Position numbers and translations under genes: made by a program
From: Pseudomonas gozinkensis
GTDB lineage: Bacteria > Pseudomonadota > Gammaproteobacteria > Pseudomonadales > Pseudomonadaceae
Length of the DNA: 64,000 nucleotides
Direction: 5' to 3'
Assembly (NCBI RefSeq): GCF_014863585.1
Contig: NZ_CP062253.1
Location: 6,314,001-6,378,000, forward strand
The notes under the pieces: model-generated
Told to the model about the DNA's origin: nothing
What the model saw: only the letters and a program-made list of their open reading frames with translations
The model's database searches: none
Part shown: in pieces, positions 43,193-52,114 of the stretch
Layout of the letters: each line of letters opens with the position of its first letter
How positions within the stretch are numbered: position 1 is the stretch's first letter

Positions 43193-45616
43193 TCAGGACA
43201 GCTCGCCCGGAGCGCAGGTGGCATCGACTCGCTCGATGAGCGCGCTGTCTTCGGGGGATTCGGAAAGTGGGAAACGCAGAACGCACCGAGTGTTGTCAGG
43301 GAGCTGCACATGCAGGCGCTGACCCGCTTTTGCGTCAGGCAGAAAAATCGTCCCGGCGTCCTGGACGGTTGTCAGGTAGCGACCCTGTTCGTCGTGAACA
43401 CTCAGTCCCTTGGCCAGCCATTGCCGGTCGACAGTCATGGCATTGAGCAGTAACCGCCGGACCGTGACGATGGAGAAATCCAGATGTTGCACCGATCCCC
43501 GGGCCGGCTGCACTTCCTTCACCCCGTCGAGCACTTCGACGTTGCGCGACAGACTGAGCGGGTCGACTTCCAGCCGTGCCGTCGACCAGGCCGGCAGGCT
43601 CGCCGCGACTGCGTGGCCAGATCCATCAGTCCAGACCGGTCCTTGAGGCGTGTTCAGTTTCACGCCCGATCGTTCACCGGCCTTGAGTACGCCGAAGGTG
43701 TCGCGCAGGGGATAAGGCGACAACGTTGCGCCATCGCGATGCAGCGCCACGCCACCACGCAGTCCTACATCGAAATCAGTCGCGCCGGATCGCTGGGCGA
43801 CGCCAACGTCCAGGCTGGTGTAGCGCGGCAGTGCATTGAGGCGCACGCCGTAACTTGCCGCTGCCTCATCCCGGTATTCGGCGTTGGCGTTATAAGCCAG
43901 GTTTTCATTCAGCACATCGCTGACCGCAACGCCCCGGCGCAGGCCGGATCGATCATCACGGCGCAAATAGCCACGCAGCCTTCGTTGGCCACCCAGCGCC
44001 ATTCCCAGCGTCAGATAAGCGGAGTTGCCCAGGCGATCGGGCGCCGTGTCGCCGATAGCCCGCTCCAGGTTCAATGACAGGCTGATGCGCTCAGGCAACG
44101 TGCGAGACCACGACAGGCCAAAGCGCGACTGCGACGGTTCACCCTGGGTCGAATAGCGCGACCAGGTCGCCCCGAATGCGCCCCAATGATCCGTCGAGCC
44201 GTTGAGCGAAAACACCAGATGATCGCGACCGGGGGATTCGGCCCGGTGAAGCTCCTGGTTCCAGCCGGTGTCTGACAGCGTGCGAAAATTCCGGCTCTGG
44301 CGCACCGCGACCAGGCTCGTCGACAGGTGCTCGGACAGCGGCGCACTGAGCGTCAGTTGCGTCTGGCTGCCCCCCACGCCCCGGGAGCGTTCGTCGGACA
44401 GCACCTGTTTCACGCCCAGTGCGTAGCCGCCGGACCACTGCCGTTGCAGGCCCCAGCCTGTCGACAGGTATTCGCTGGCCGCGAGCACACCGGCAGTCAA
44501 TCGGGTGGCTTGCCCCCAATCCCAGTCCTTGCTGAACGCGGTGAAAGAAGGCGTCTGTCGGTCGTCCGATCCCAGCCGTCGCACGGTGCCCAGCGCAAAG
44601 TTGAACCCGCTCGGCCCTGCCCATTGCGCTTCATGGAGACTGGCCGCCGGCACCCGCAAGCGCCGCGCCTGCCCATCCTGTTCGTGGACGGTCACCTCCA
44701 GATCAATCTGATTGCTCAGCAGCGGCAGCGCTCGCAGCGTGAACGGCCCACTGGGCACCATGGTGGTATAGATCATGACGCCGTTCTGCCGGACTTCGAT
44801 GCGGGCCGGCGAATACGCGACGCCCTCCACCTGCCCGCGCGCGCCGTCCTGAGCCATTCGTAATTGCGTGAACGCCCCTTCCGGCAGGATCTGCACACCG
44901 GTGAATGGCTCACCGGCAAACAAGGTCGACGCGAGATTCAATTGTCCGACCTGCAGGCTGGCCTCGGCGTCCTCCAGAGTTCGCGCACCGTAGGCATACA
45001 GGTGCTCGAACCGCGAGTTATCGGAAGTCGACGTATAGGACTGCCGGCTGCGCAGCACCCACTCCCCGGCATTCAGACCGACTTCCGAGCCCAGGCTTTG
45101 AAACCTGTCGTGCCGGCCTTCATGCTGACTGCCAACCATCAGCGCGTCGTAGTTGAAAACGCCGGCCGTACCGCCATGAACGAAGTTATTGGGCGCACGC
45201 TCCGGCAACATCAGACTGTCGGTCGGTACCAGCAGGTCAATCAGTTCGCGCCCCGGATCCAGTTGCACGACGGCTTCGGGAAATCCCTCCACCAGCGTCA
45301 TGCATTGCTCCGGTCGCAGCCTGGCCATCGAGAGTGGCGCACGCACGCCGGCGGCGCTCAGCCATTGGGGGTGCAGGCACAATTCGCCGCGCTCGTTGAA
45401 CGACACCCGCACACGGCCTCTGGCCTGTCCGTTGACCTCCAGCGCCACGGAGTGCTCGCCTTGGGTGAAGCGCGGCGCCTCACGAAAGTACGCCGCCAAA
45501 GCAGGATCGATGCCGCGGTCTCTCAACACGTGGGCGTCGAACTCCAGTGACTCGGTCGCCAGCGCAGTGCCGTTGACCGCGAGCAGTAACGCGCCCCAAC
45601 GAACGCACAGATTCAT
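43193..45616 (-). CDS. Fimbrial outer-membrane usher, pilus cluster 2
   Basis: An 807-aa FimD/PapC-type usher with signal peptide about 1-20. The N-terminal chaperone-subunit domain reads LEFDAHVLRDRGIDPALAAYFREAPRF. The 24-strand barrel with plug has FNYDALMVGSQH..LGLNAGEWVLRSRQSYTS, and ARIEVRQNGVMIYTTMVPSGPF is the usher signature. The C-terminal domains contain TRCVLRFPL. It secretes and assembles pilins at the outer membrane. It starts on the chaperone stop (ATGA overlap). Clearly homologous to the usher at 47827, but extensively diverged. Confidence 0.9.
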   Translation of the reverse strand: MNLCVRWGALLLAVNGTALATESLEFDAHVLRDRGIDPALAAYFREAPRFTQGEHSVALEVNGQARGRVRVSFNERGELCLHPQWLSAAGVRAPLSMARLRPEQCMTLVEGFPEAVVQLDPGRELIDLLVPTDSLMLPERAPNNFVHGGTAGVFNYDALMVGSQHEGRHDRFQSLGSEVGLNAGEWVLRSRQSYTSTSDNSRFEHLYAYGARTLEDAEASLQVGQLNLASTLFAGEPFTGVQILPEGAFTQLRMAQDGARGQVEGVAYSPARIEVRQNGVMIYTTMVPSGPFTLRALPLLSNQIDLEVTVHEQDGQARRLRVPAASLHEAQWAGPSGFNFALGTVRRLGSDDRQTPSFTAFSKDWDWGQATRLTAGVLAASEYLSTGWGLQRQWSGGYALGVKQVLSDERSRGVGGSQTQLTLSAPLSEHLSTSLVAVRQSRNFRTLSDTGWNQELHRAESPGRDHLVFSLNGSTDHWGAFGATWSRYSTQGEPSQSRFGLSWSRTLPERISLSLNLERAIGDTAPDRLGNSAYLTLGMALGGQRRLRGYLRRDDRSGLRRGVAVSDVLNENLAYNANAEYRDEAAASYGVRLNALPRYTSLDVGVAQRSGATDFDVGLRGGVALHRDGATLSPYPLRDTFGVLKAGERSGVKLNTPQGPVWTDGSGHAVAASLPAWSTARLEVDPLSLSRNVEVLDGVKEVQPARGSVQHLDFSIVTVRRLLLNAMTVDRQWLAKGLSVHDEQGRYLTTVQDAGTIFLPDAKAGQRLHVQLPDNTRCVLRFPLSESPEDSALIERVDATCAPGELS

Positions 45617-46326
45617 CAGCGAGTAACCGGCGCGTCGTAATGGTCGACCGCAAAGCCGTAGGTCGTGGCCGGGAAGATCCTGACCGCCATCGTCTGTGCG
45701 GAGTTGTGCAAGGGCAGCTCAGCGTGCAGGCGCTCGCCGGGCAAGATATAGGTCTTTGGCAGATTTACCGAACGGGTGCCCGGCAGAGGCACAATGGTTT
45801 TCGCCAGCCGAACCACATAGGGGCTTGGATTGACGACCTGCACACCTGCGGCACCCATTGACCAGGTCAGCCGTTTCCACGGCTCGCGTTCGACCGGCAA
45901 TCCGGCAGGACGCAATATCACCGGCAGATTCTGGCGTACACCGAGAGTGACCCGCGCTCCGGCGGCATCACTGACCGGGCTGATTCCCTCGAAAATCACC
46001 CGCTTCAGGCGCTCGGTCTTCAACGGTTGCCGGTTTTGCAGAATGAATCGCACTTGCTGAATCCCGCCCGGCTCGACACGGGCAATGGGCGGAGTCAAGA
46101 CCAGCAGCACATCGTCGCTGTCCTCGACGTTCTCAATGGTGGTGTGCAGCAATGAGGGACGCGTATCGGTATTGCGCACGTTCATCACTGCTTCACCCAT
46201 GCCCTCCTCCACCAACAATACCGGTGTCTGCGGAACCATTCCGGCGGCGTGGGCCAGTGGTATTGAAAACCATGCGAACAGGCACAGCGGTGCCGTCTTG
46301 AGAGCAGACTTGAAAGATATGAGCAT
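45616..46326 (-). CDS. Periplasmic pilus chaperone, pilus cluster 2
   Basis: A 236-aa PapD-family chaperone from ATG 46326 with signal peptide (LFAWFSIPLAHAAGM). Two Ig-like domains are visible: MNVRNTDTRPSLLHTTIENV, the subunit-binding basic residues in KTERLKRVIFEGI, and VVNPSPYVVRLAKTIVPLPG in domain 2. It donates a strand to unfolded pilins and hands them to the usher. Strongly similar to the chaperone at 50250 (AAGMVPQTPVLLVEEGMGEA versus AAGMVPETPVLVLDEGLGEA). Confidence 0.92.
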   Translation of the reverse strand: MLISFKSALKTAPLCLFAWFSIPLAHAAGMVPQTPVLLVEEGMGEAVMNVRNTDTRPSLLHTTIENVEDSDDVLLVLTPPIARVEPGGIQQVRFILQNRQPLKTERLKRVIFEGISPVSDAAGARVTLGVRQNLPVILRPAGLPVEREPWKRLTWSMGAAGVQVVNPSPYVVRLAKTIVPLPGTRSVNLPKTYILPGERLHAELPLHNSAQTMAVRIFPATTYGFAVDHYDAPVTR

Positions 46327-46395
46327 CGGGATAATCCGTGAAATCCTGGATGCGATCCGGCAGGGGCCAGACCGCGCTCGCATGCGCCAGCCAGT

Positions 46396-46419
46396 CCCGG
46401 TGCCAGAAGAGGCACCGGG
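46396..46419 (-). terminator. Hairpin after major pilin, cluster 2
   Basis: A perfect 9-bp stem (CCCGGTGCC / GGCACCGGG) with a 6-base loop, 10 bp beyond the pilin stop and before the chaperone gene. There is no T-tract, so it is more likely an mRNA-stabilising or attenuating hairpin than a full terminator. Confidence 0.55.
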
Positions 46420-46428
46420 CAGCAGCGG

Positions 46429-47079
46429 TCAGAGGTAGAACATGTCGAACGTCACGGAGCCATCCAGCGGGATGTCGTTGGCAATCGGCAGAGCGTTGCT
46501 TGGGCCGATGATCGGCAGCAGGTGCATCGGGAAACCGTGGTGGCGGGCGGCAACCGGGCCGGTCGCGGCGCTGGTGCCCCACGAGTACAACTGCGGCGCA
46601 TTGCTGACCAGCGTGCTGGTCGGCACACGCCATGCCGGGGCTGCCAGCGTCCGGGTCAGCAGCGTCTGGGCATTGCCGTCGGTCTCCGGGATACCATGAC
46701 GCAGGGCGAAACCACCAATACGCGTTCCACCGATTTCGCCCAGCCCGTAAAACAGTGCCGGATCACTTTGCCCGGCACCATCACTGATACCGGGCAGCTT
46801 GGTGCTGGCGCGGTTGTCGCGCACCGACACCTCGACGGGAGCCGGTGCGTCGCAATTGATGTGCAGCGACACATCGCGACCGGCCAACAGTGTCTGGGTG
46901 GTTGGGTTCAGCGTCGCTGCCGAAATCTTGCGCAGATCCACCGTGCTGCCACCGGCAAAGGCCGGAATGCAGGAGGTCGGAATGATGGTGCCGATGACAT
47001 TCAGGTCAACGCTTTCTGCCATCGCCAATGTTGGCAGCAACGCTGCCGCCAGTACCGCAAGACGGGATGTCTTTTTCAT
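46429..47079 (-). CDS. Major pilin, DUF1120 family, pilus cluster 2
   Basis: A 216-aa exported pilin (signal peptide about 1-21, ending LAMAES). The DUF1120 pattern is DLNVIGTIIPTSCIPAFAGGSTVDL, with the disulfide cysteine, a second cysteine in HINCDAPAPVEV, LPIIGPSNALPIANDIPLDGSVTFDMFYL at the C-terminus, and the penultimate tyrosine typical of chaperone-usher subunits. First gene of the second set; a 191-bp gap to the first set may hold its own promoter. Confidence 0.85.
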   Translation of the reverse strand: MKKTSRLAVLAAALLPTLAMAESVDLNVIGTIIPTSCIPAFAGGSTVDLRKISAATLNPTTQTLLAGRDVSLHINCDAPAPVEVSVRDNRASTKLPGISDGAGQSDPALFYGLGEIGGTRIGGFALRHGIPETDGNAQTLLTRTLAAPAWRVPTSTLVSNAPQLYSWGTSAATGPVAARHHGFPMHLLPIIGPSNALPIANDIPLDGSVTFDMFYL

Positions 47080-47270
47080 AAGCCGTAATCTTCCATTTGA
47101 TTGACAGTTCAGTCCCTACAAACCTGGTATGTAAGTAAGCGGGCTGATGATTGCGGCTTATGAGAGATAAATCTGTAGGAAACGGGGGCGCTTAAACAGC
47201 GAAATCACGACTGGATTAATAGGTAATTTGTGCGCGGTGGTGGGGTCCTACGCTGCCGTAGCCGAATGTT

Positions 47271-47813
47271 TCAGTACGCTTGAAAGCGCGCATCGATCTC
47301 GAACCGGGTCAGATCGGCAACCCGGGTCTGCACTGACCCGACCCGTCCTTCAAGCTCTAACTCGACGTCCATGCGCTGTCCCTCCAGAGCAACACCCGCC
47401 CGCGCTGGAATCAGGCTTTGCCCGGCGGGCCAGACAGCCACACCGGATGCGGCAACCGGTTCAAATCCAAGCCACTGCACAGCCTTGCCATCCACCCGGA
47501 CAGCCACCACCTGAACCCTCAACGCCCCGGCGCCAAACCGATAGTCCACGGCATCCGCTGCAGGCGCCGCCAAGCCCAGTCGCAGCGGCCCTGTCCGGTC
47601 ACACTGAACGGTGATCTGCACCCGCCGGCGCCCGAAACTCAACTGGTCATTTTCCAGTGGCTGTTGCAGCAACTGACCGCGCGTCATCGCTCCAAAATCG
47701 ACGGTAGGCTGCCCCAGCCTGACAGCACAGTCCGATTGCGCCTGCGACTGATCGGCGATAAGCACGGTACCGAGCAATGCCAGACCGATCGTGCCGGTAT
47801 TCAAACGATGCAT
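47271..47813 (-). CDS. Minor pilin/adhesin-like protein, pilus cluster 1
   Basis: A 180-aa exported protein from ATG 47813 (signal peptide ending SQAQSD). It shares TVDFGAMTRGQLLQQ, RVQITVQCDRTGPLRLGLAAP and VVAVRVDGKAVQW with the 42652 gene at the same position in cluster 2. Presumed minor or tip subunit of the first pilus. It follows the usher by 13 bp. Confidence 0.75.
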   Translation of the reverse strand: MHRLNTGTIGLALLGTVLIADQSQAQSDCAVRLGQPTVDFGAMTRGQLLQQPLENDQLSFGRRRVQITVQCDRTGPLRLGLAAPAADAVDYRFGAGALRVQVVAVRVDGKAVQWLGFEPVAASGVAVWPAGQSLIPARAGVALEGQRMDVELELEGRVGSVQTRVADLTRFEIDARFQAY

Positions 47814-47826
47814 GGTGACTGACTCC

Positions 47827-50250
47827 TTAAACCGCGTGACAGGTGGCTTGCGCCGTTTCGTACAGCGATTGCGTGTCGGGTTGCTCGCCGATGTCGTAGG
47901 ACAGCCGGCAGCGACTGCCATCGGGCAGCACCGCATGCAAAATCGTGTCCGGCCGGACATCGGGCAAAAAGATCGTGCCGGCTTCCAGTACGTTGGTGAT
48001 GTACTGCCCCTGCGCGTCGAAAACCGCTCCACCCTTGCGCAGAAGAACGTTGTCGGGGGTACGCGCCTGTAACAGCAGGCGCCGCGTGGTGACCATGTCG
48101 AATGCAAGTTTCGCTACCGCACCACGCCCGGCTTCGACTTCCTGGTAAGCGTTGTGCACATCGACATTGCGCCCCAGGCTGGCCGTGTCGAGTTCGACCC
48201 GGCCTTTGCTGTACGCCGGCAGACTCGCCGCCACGGCGTGCCCGGAATAATCGGTCCAGACAGGACCACGCGGAGTGTTCAGCTTGACGCCGGCAGCGTC
48301 GCCGGCCTTGAGCAAGGCGAAGGTTTCACGCAGGGGATAGGGCGACAGGGTCACGCCCTCACCGTGGATCAGCGCACCGCCGCGCAGGCCGATGTCATAG
48401 TTCTGGTTACCGGCCCCGCTGCGGGAATAGCCCATGTCCATCTGACTGTAGCGGGGCAACAGATTGACCCGCCCGTTGAACCCGGCACTACCGTTTTCCG
48501 GCCGTTCGGCGCCGATGCTATAGGCCAGGGTATCGCTGAGCTGTTCATTGAAACGCAGGCCGCTGCGGGTGCCGCCCACGTCGTCGTTGCGCGCATAGCC
48601 ACGCAACGTCTGCCGCGCACCCAATGGCAGACTCACACTCAGATAAGCCGCTGTGCCGCGCGCATCGTCCGGCGTGCCGGCAACATCGCGCTCAACCGAC
48701 AATGTCACATTGGCCCGTCGAAGGCCCTGCGACCAGGCCAGAGCGACTCTTGAAGTGGCCGTCCCGTCAAACAGGGAGAACCGTGAATAGCTGCCGGAGA
48801 GGCCGCCGTACATCGGACTGCTGGTGCTGAGGTTGGCCGTCAGTTGATTGCGTACCCGTTGAAACGGCTGATCCTTGTGCGAGTCCCAGGTGGTATCCGA
48901 CAGCGTGCGGAAACCCTGGGTCTGTTGGGTCAGCGCAACACTTGCCGACAGTCGTTCATTCAAATGACCGCTGGCCGTCCACTGCAACTGAGTGCCGGAT
49001 ACGCCCTGATCCTGCGCCCGGGAAATCACCTGTCGGCCACCAAGTACCAGCCGATCGCCGACGCTGCCTTGCATCGCCCAACCCACCGACTCATAGCCTG
49101 TACCGAGCATGGTGCCGGCCGTGACCTGCCCGCGCGCGCCCAGCCGCCAGTCCTTGCTGGCAGCGGCGAAGGACGGCGCATCACGATCGTCACCGGCGTA
49201 GCGTCGCACCTGGCCGACCGCCAGCCCATAACCGGCCGCCCGCCCCGTCATCCCGCCACGCAGTTGCGTCGCCGGCACAATGAAGCGCCGCTGCTGCCCG
49301 TCCTCTTCATGCACCGTCACTTCCAGATCCACGCTCTGACTGAGCAACGGCAAACCGACCAGAGTGAACGGGCCACCGGGCACCACCGTGGTGTAGATCA
49401 GCGCACCGTTCTGTGTCACTTCGATCCGCGCGGCGGAATAGGCAATGCCTTCAACCCGCGCACCGGAGCTGTCATCATCCAGCGCCATCAAGGCAAGTTC
49501 CGGCTGCACCTGAAAGCCGTTGAAGGCCTCGCCGGAAAACAACGGGGAAATCATGTTCAACTGACCCAGTTGCAGGTTGGCCTGATAGCGCTCCGAGGTG
49601 TGCGAGGCATAGGCATACAGGTGCTCGAGGCGATCCTGACCGGCGAACTCGCTGTACACCTGACGACTGCGAAACGACCAGTCCGCCGCATTCAGGCCCA
49701 GCTCAGCGTTCAAGTTCCGGTACTGCGATGACTGGCCGGCGAAACGGCTGCCAAGCAACAAGGCATCGTAGTTGAACAGGCCTGCCGTACCACCGTTCAG
49801 GAAAGTGCGACGGGCCGGGCGATCGGGCAACAGCACAGCGGAGGGCAACAGCAGGGCAATGTGTTCCTGCGACGGATCGGCTTGCACCACAGCGTCAGGA
49901 AAGTACCGGGCGAACAGTTCGCATCCCGATCCACCCGCCGACTCAACATGATCCACTGCCCTGATATCGCCCCGCTCCAGCAGTGACGGCGTGAAACACA
50001 ATTCGCCTTCGGCATCGAACGTGACCTGCACCCGTCCCTTGGGAACTCCGTTGACCGACAGGGTGACGGCCTGCACGCCCTCGCGAAAGCGCGGCGCCTG
50101 GCTGAAGTACTCGGCCAGGCGCGGATCCAGCCCGCGAGATTTCAGTACATCCTGATTGAACTGCACGGACACACGCTCGGCACTATTGACGACAGGAGCG
50201 GCGCCAAAAACGACGATCAGCGCCGCGCCGACCAGATAACGTCGATGCAT
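47827..50250 (-). CDS. Fimbrial outer-membrane usher, pilus cluster 1
   Basis: A protein of about 807 aa, FimD/PapC-type usher. The N-terminal domain reads VQFNQDVLKSRGLDPRLAEYFSQAPRF after a signal peptide. FNYDALLLGSRF, LGLNAADWSFRSRQVYS, ARIEVTQNGALIYTTVVPGGPF and the C-terminal SRCRLSYDIGEQ follow. ATG 50250 overlaps the chaperone stop (TGATG). It assembles the DUF1120-type pilin from 51105. Confidence 0.9.
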   Translation of the reverse strand: MHRRYLVGAALIVVFGAAPVVNSAERVSVQFNQDVLKSRGLDPRLAEYFSQAPRFREGVQAVTLSVNGVPKGRVQVTFDAEGELCFTPSLLERGDIRAVDHVESAGGSGCELFARYFPDAVVQADPSQEHIALLLPSAVLLPDRPARRTFLNGGTAGLFNYDALLLGSRFAGQSSQYRNLNAELGLNAADWSFRSRQVYSEFAGQDRLEHLYAYASHTSERYQANLQLGQLNMISPLFSGEAFNGFQVQPELALMALDDDSSGARVEGIAYSAARIEVTQNGALIYTTVVPGGPFTLVGLPLLSQSVDLEVTVHEEDGQQRRFIVPATQLRGGMTGRAAGYGLAVGQVRRYAGDDRDAPSFAAASKDWRLGARGQVTAGTMLGTGYESVGWAMQGSVGDRLVLGGRQVISRAQDQGVSGTQLQWTASGHLNERLSASVALTQQTQGFRTLSDTTWDSHKDQPFQRVRNQLTANLSTSSPMYGGLSGSYSRFSLFDGTATSRVALAWSQGLRRANVTLSVERDVAGTPDDARGTAAYLSVSLPLGARQTLRGYARNDDVGGTRSGLRFNEQLSDTLAYSIGAERPENGSAGFNGRVNLLPRYSQMDMGYSRSGAGNQNYDIGLRGGALIHGEGVTLSPYPLRETFALLKAGDAAGVKLNTPRGPVWTDYSGHAVAASLPAYSKGRVELDTASLGRNVDVHNAYQEVEAGRGAVAKLAFDMVTTRRLLLQARTPDNVLLRKGGAVFDAQGQYITNVLEAGTIFLPDVRPDTILHAVLPDGSRCRLSYDIGEQPDTQSLYETAQATCHAV

Positions 50251-50957
50251 CAATCCGTTACCAGCGGAGCGTCGAAATGCGCAATGGCGAAACCGTAAGT
50301 GGTCACTGGAAACAGTCGCACCTGGAGCGGCAAATGACTCGGCTCGGCCATCCCGCTCAAGGTCAGCTGTTCGCCGGGCAACACATAGGTGCGCCCCAGA
50401 TCCATCTCCTTGCCACCCGGCAACAACATCACCGAATGGCCCAGTCGCACAACATACGGGCTGGGATTGCGCACCTTTACCTCAGTGCCCTGACGTGACC
50501 AGACCAGATGTTTCCAGGGCTCACGGTCGACCGGCAGCCTTGCCGGGCGCAGAATCGCCGGGATGTTCTGGCGCACACTCAGGCTGACCTGCGCCTTGCC
50601 TGTCGAGTCCTGCGGCGCGATCCCTTCGAACACCAAACGCTTGAGACGCTCGGTCTTCAGCGGTTCAGCGCTGCGCAAAATGAATCGCACACGCTGGGTG
50701 GCTCCGGGCTCGACCCGGGCGACCGGCGGCGTCAGAAGCAGCAAGGGTTCGGTGTCTTGCGGCACATCCTCGACAGAGGTATGCAGCAGCGCCGGATGAG
50801 GCTCGCTGTTGAACACATTGATCCCCGCCTCGCCCAGCCCTTCATCGAGCACCAGCACCGGCGTTTCGGGAACCATCCCCGCCGCCCGGATCGACCCGGG
50901 CCACAATAAGAACACCAGCAGTACACGGGTGATGGCGTTGCGTGTGAACGCGTTCAT
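50250..50957 (-). CDS. Periplasmic pilus chaperone, pilus cluster 1
   Basis: A 235-aa PapD-like chaperone from ATG 50957 with signal peptide ending SIRAAGM. Features are KTERLKRLVFEGIAP (subunit-anchoring arginine/lysine strand) and VRNPSPYVVRLGHSVMLLPGG (second domain). The frame open to 50993 adds no conserved residues. Confidence 0.92.
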   Translation of the reverse strand: MNAFTRNAITRVLLVFLLWPGSIRAAGMVPETPVLVLDEGLGEAGINVFNSEPHPALLHTSVEDVPQDTEPLLLLTPPVARVEPGATQRVRFILRSAEPLKTERLKRLVFEGIAPQDSTGKAQVSLSVRQNIPAILRPARLPVDREPWKHLVWSRQGTEVKVRNPSPYVVRLGHSVMLLPGGKEMDLGRTYVLPGEQLTLSGMAEPSHLPLQVRLFPVTTYGFAIAHFDAPLVTD

Positions 50958-51070
50958 GTCGTTGTCCACAGGCGAGCGCGCAGCCGGCAGCAACGCCGGG
51001 CCACGAGCCAGCCGATCAGGTTGATTGGAAATGACAGGCCACGCCTGTCGAGAGTCACTGCAAAGCCTTG

Positions 51071-51092
51071 TTGTGCCTCAAGCCCGGCACAA
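51071..51092 (-). terminator. Hairpin after major pilin, cluster 1
   Basis: A 7-bp stem TTGTGCC / GGCACAA with an 8-base loop, 13 bp beyond the pilin stop. Its position is equivalent to the hairpin at 46396-46419 in cluster 2. Confidence 0.5.
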
Positions 51093-51104
51093 TCGCGCGC
51101 CCCT

Positions 51105-51767
51105 TCAGAGGTAAAGCAACTCGAACGTAGCCGACCCGTTCAGTGCGAACTCGGATGTGATGGGCAGGCTTGCCGAGGGGCCGATCACGGGGACCAGAGT
51201 CATGGGAAACGTATGCACGGTGCCCGGTGTCGGGCCGGCAGCCAGCGACCTCCCCCACGAGTACCGAAGATTGCCGCCTTCGGTGTTTTTCCCGACCAGC
51301 GTTGCCGTTTCAGGAGTGTCCCAGTTGGCCATTTCTCCTTGCTTATACAGGATCATCGACGGCTGCCCGTCGACGGTCGGTGTGCCGAATCGCAGACCGT
51401 AGCCACCGATCTTCGCCCCGGCGACTTCACCGATTCCGTAGATGTACATGGCCCAGTCGGAGCCATCGACGACAATTCCGGGCAGCCGGGTATGGGTCTG
51501 GTTATCATGCACCTTGATCGCCATGGGGGCGGCTGCGGAGCAACTGACATTCAACGTTATGTTGCGGTTTTGAAGTTCGGTCTGCCGATCCCGGTTCAGA
51601 GAACCGGCGGGGATGTCTCCCAGATCAACCGTATTGCCGCCAGTGAAGGCCGGTGTACACGAGGTCGGAATAATGGTGCCCGTGATCGTCAGATCCGCGC
51701 TATCGGCCATGACCCCTGCCGGTAGCAGGGCACTTGCGACAGCAATTGCACGAAAGGTCTTGCGCAT
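51105..51767 (-). CDS. Major pilin, DUF1120 family, pilus cluster 1
   Basis: A 220-aa exported pilin starting MRKTFRAIAVASALLPAGVMADSAD at ATG 51767; an in-frame GTG four codons upstream overlaps the GGAG. The DUF1120 signature DLTITGTIIPTSCTPAFTGGNTVDLGDI is near-identical to that of the 46429 pilin, with second cysteine NVSCSAAAP and the C-terminal penultimate tyrosine (ATFELLYL). First gene of an eight-gene leftward array. Confidence 0.86.
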   Translation of the reverse strand: MRKTFRAIAVASALLPAGVMADSADLTITGTIIPTSCTPAFTGGNTVDLGDIPAGSLNRDRQTELQNRNITLNVSCSAAAPMAIKVHDNQTHTRLPGIVVDGSDWAMYIYGIGEVAGAKIGGYGLRFGTPTVDGQPSMILYKQGEMANWDTPETATLVGKNTEGGNLRYSWGRSLAAGPTPGTVHTFPMTLVPVIGPSASLPITSEFALNGSATFELLYL

Positions 51768-52114
51768 GAAAATTCTCACTCCATAAGAATCGAAAGATGA
51801 CAGCCAGCTACGCGTCTTCTACTGAAAGAAAGGAAAATTCCTGTTTCAAAATCAGCGTTGTCATTATTCCAATTGCCTCCCGGCAGTGATGTAAGGCGAG
51901 AGCGCGATTCGCACTGGAAAAATCGCTGCCGGGCGTAGCTGATGTGAGCCGGAAAAATCGCCGATCTGTTTAAAAACGCTCCCCCTGCCGACAGCACCAG
52001 GCTACACGCGGCTCTGCGCCGTGAGTCGGATTGACCGGACGCGCACGCGCGGGCAACACCCGGCGCCTGTCGTGCCATACTCCTGACCTCGCCACCCATC
52101 CGGAACGATCCGAC

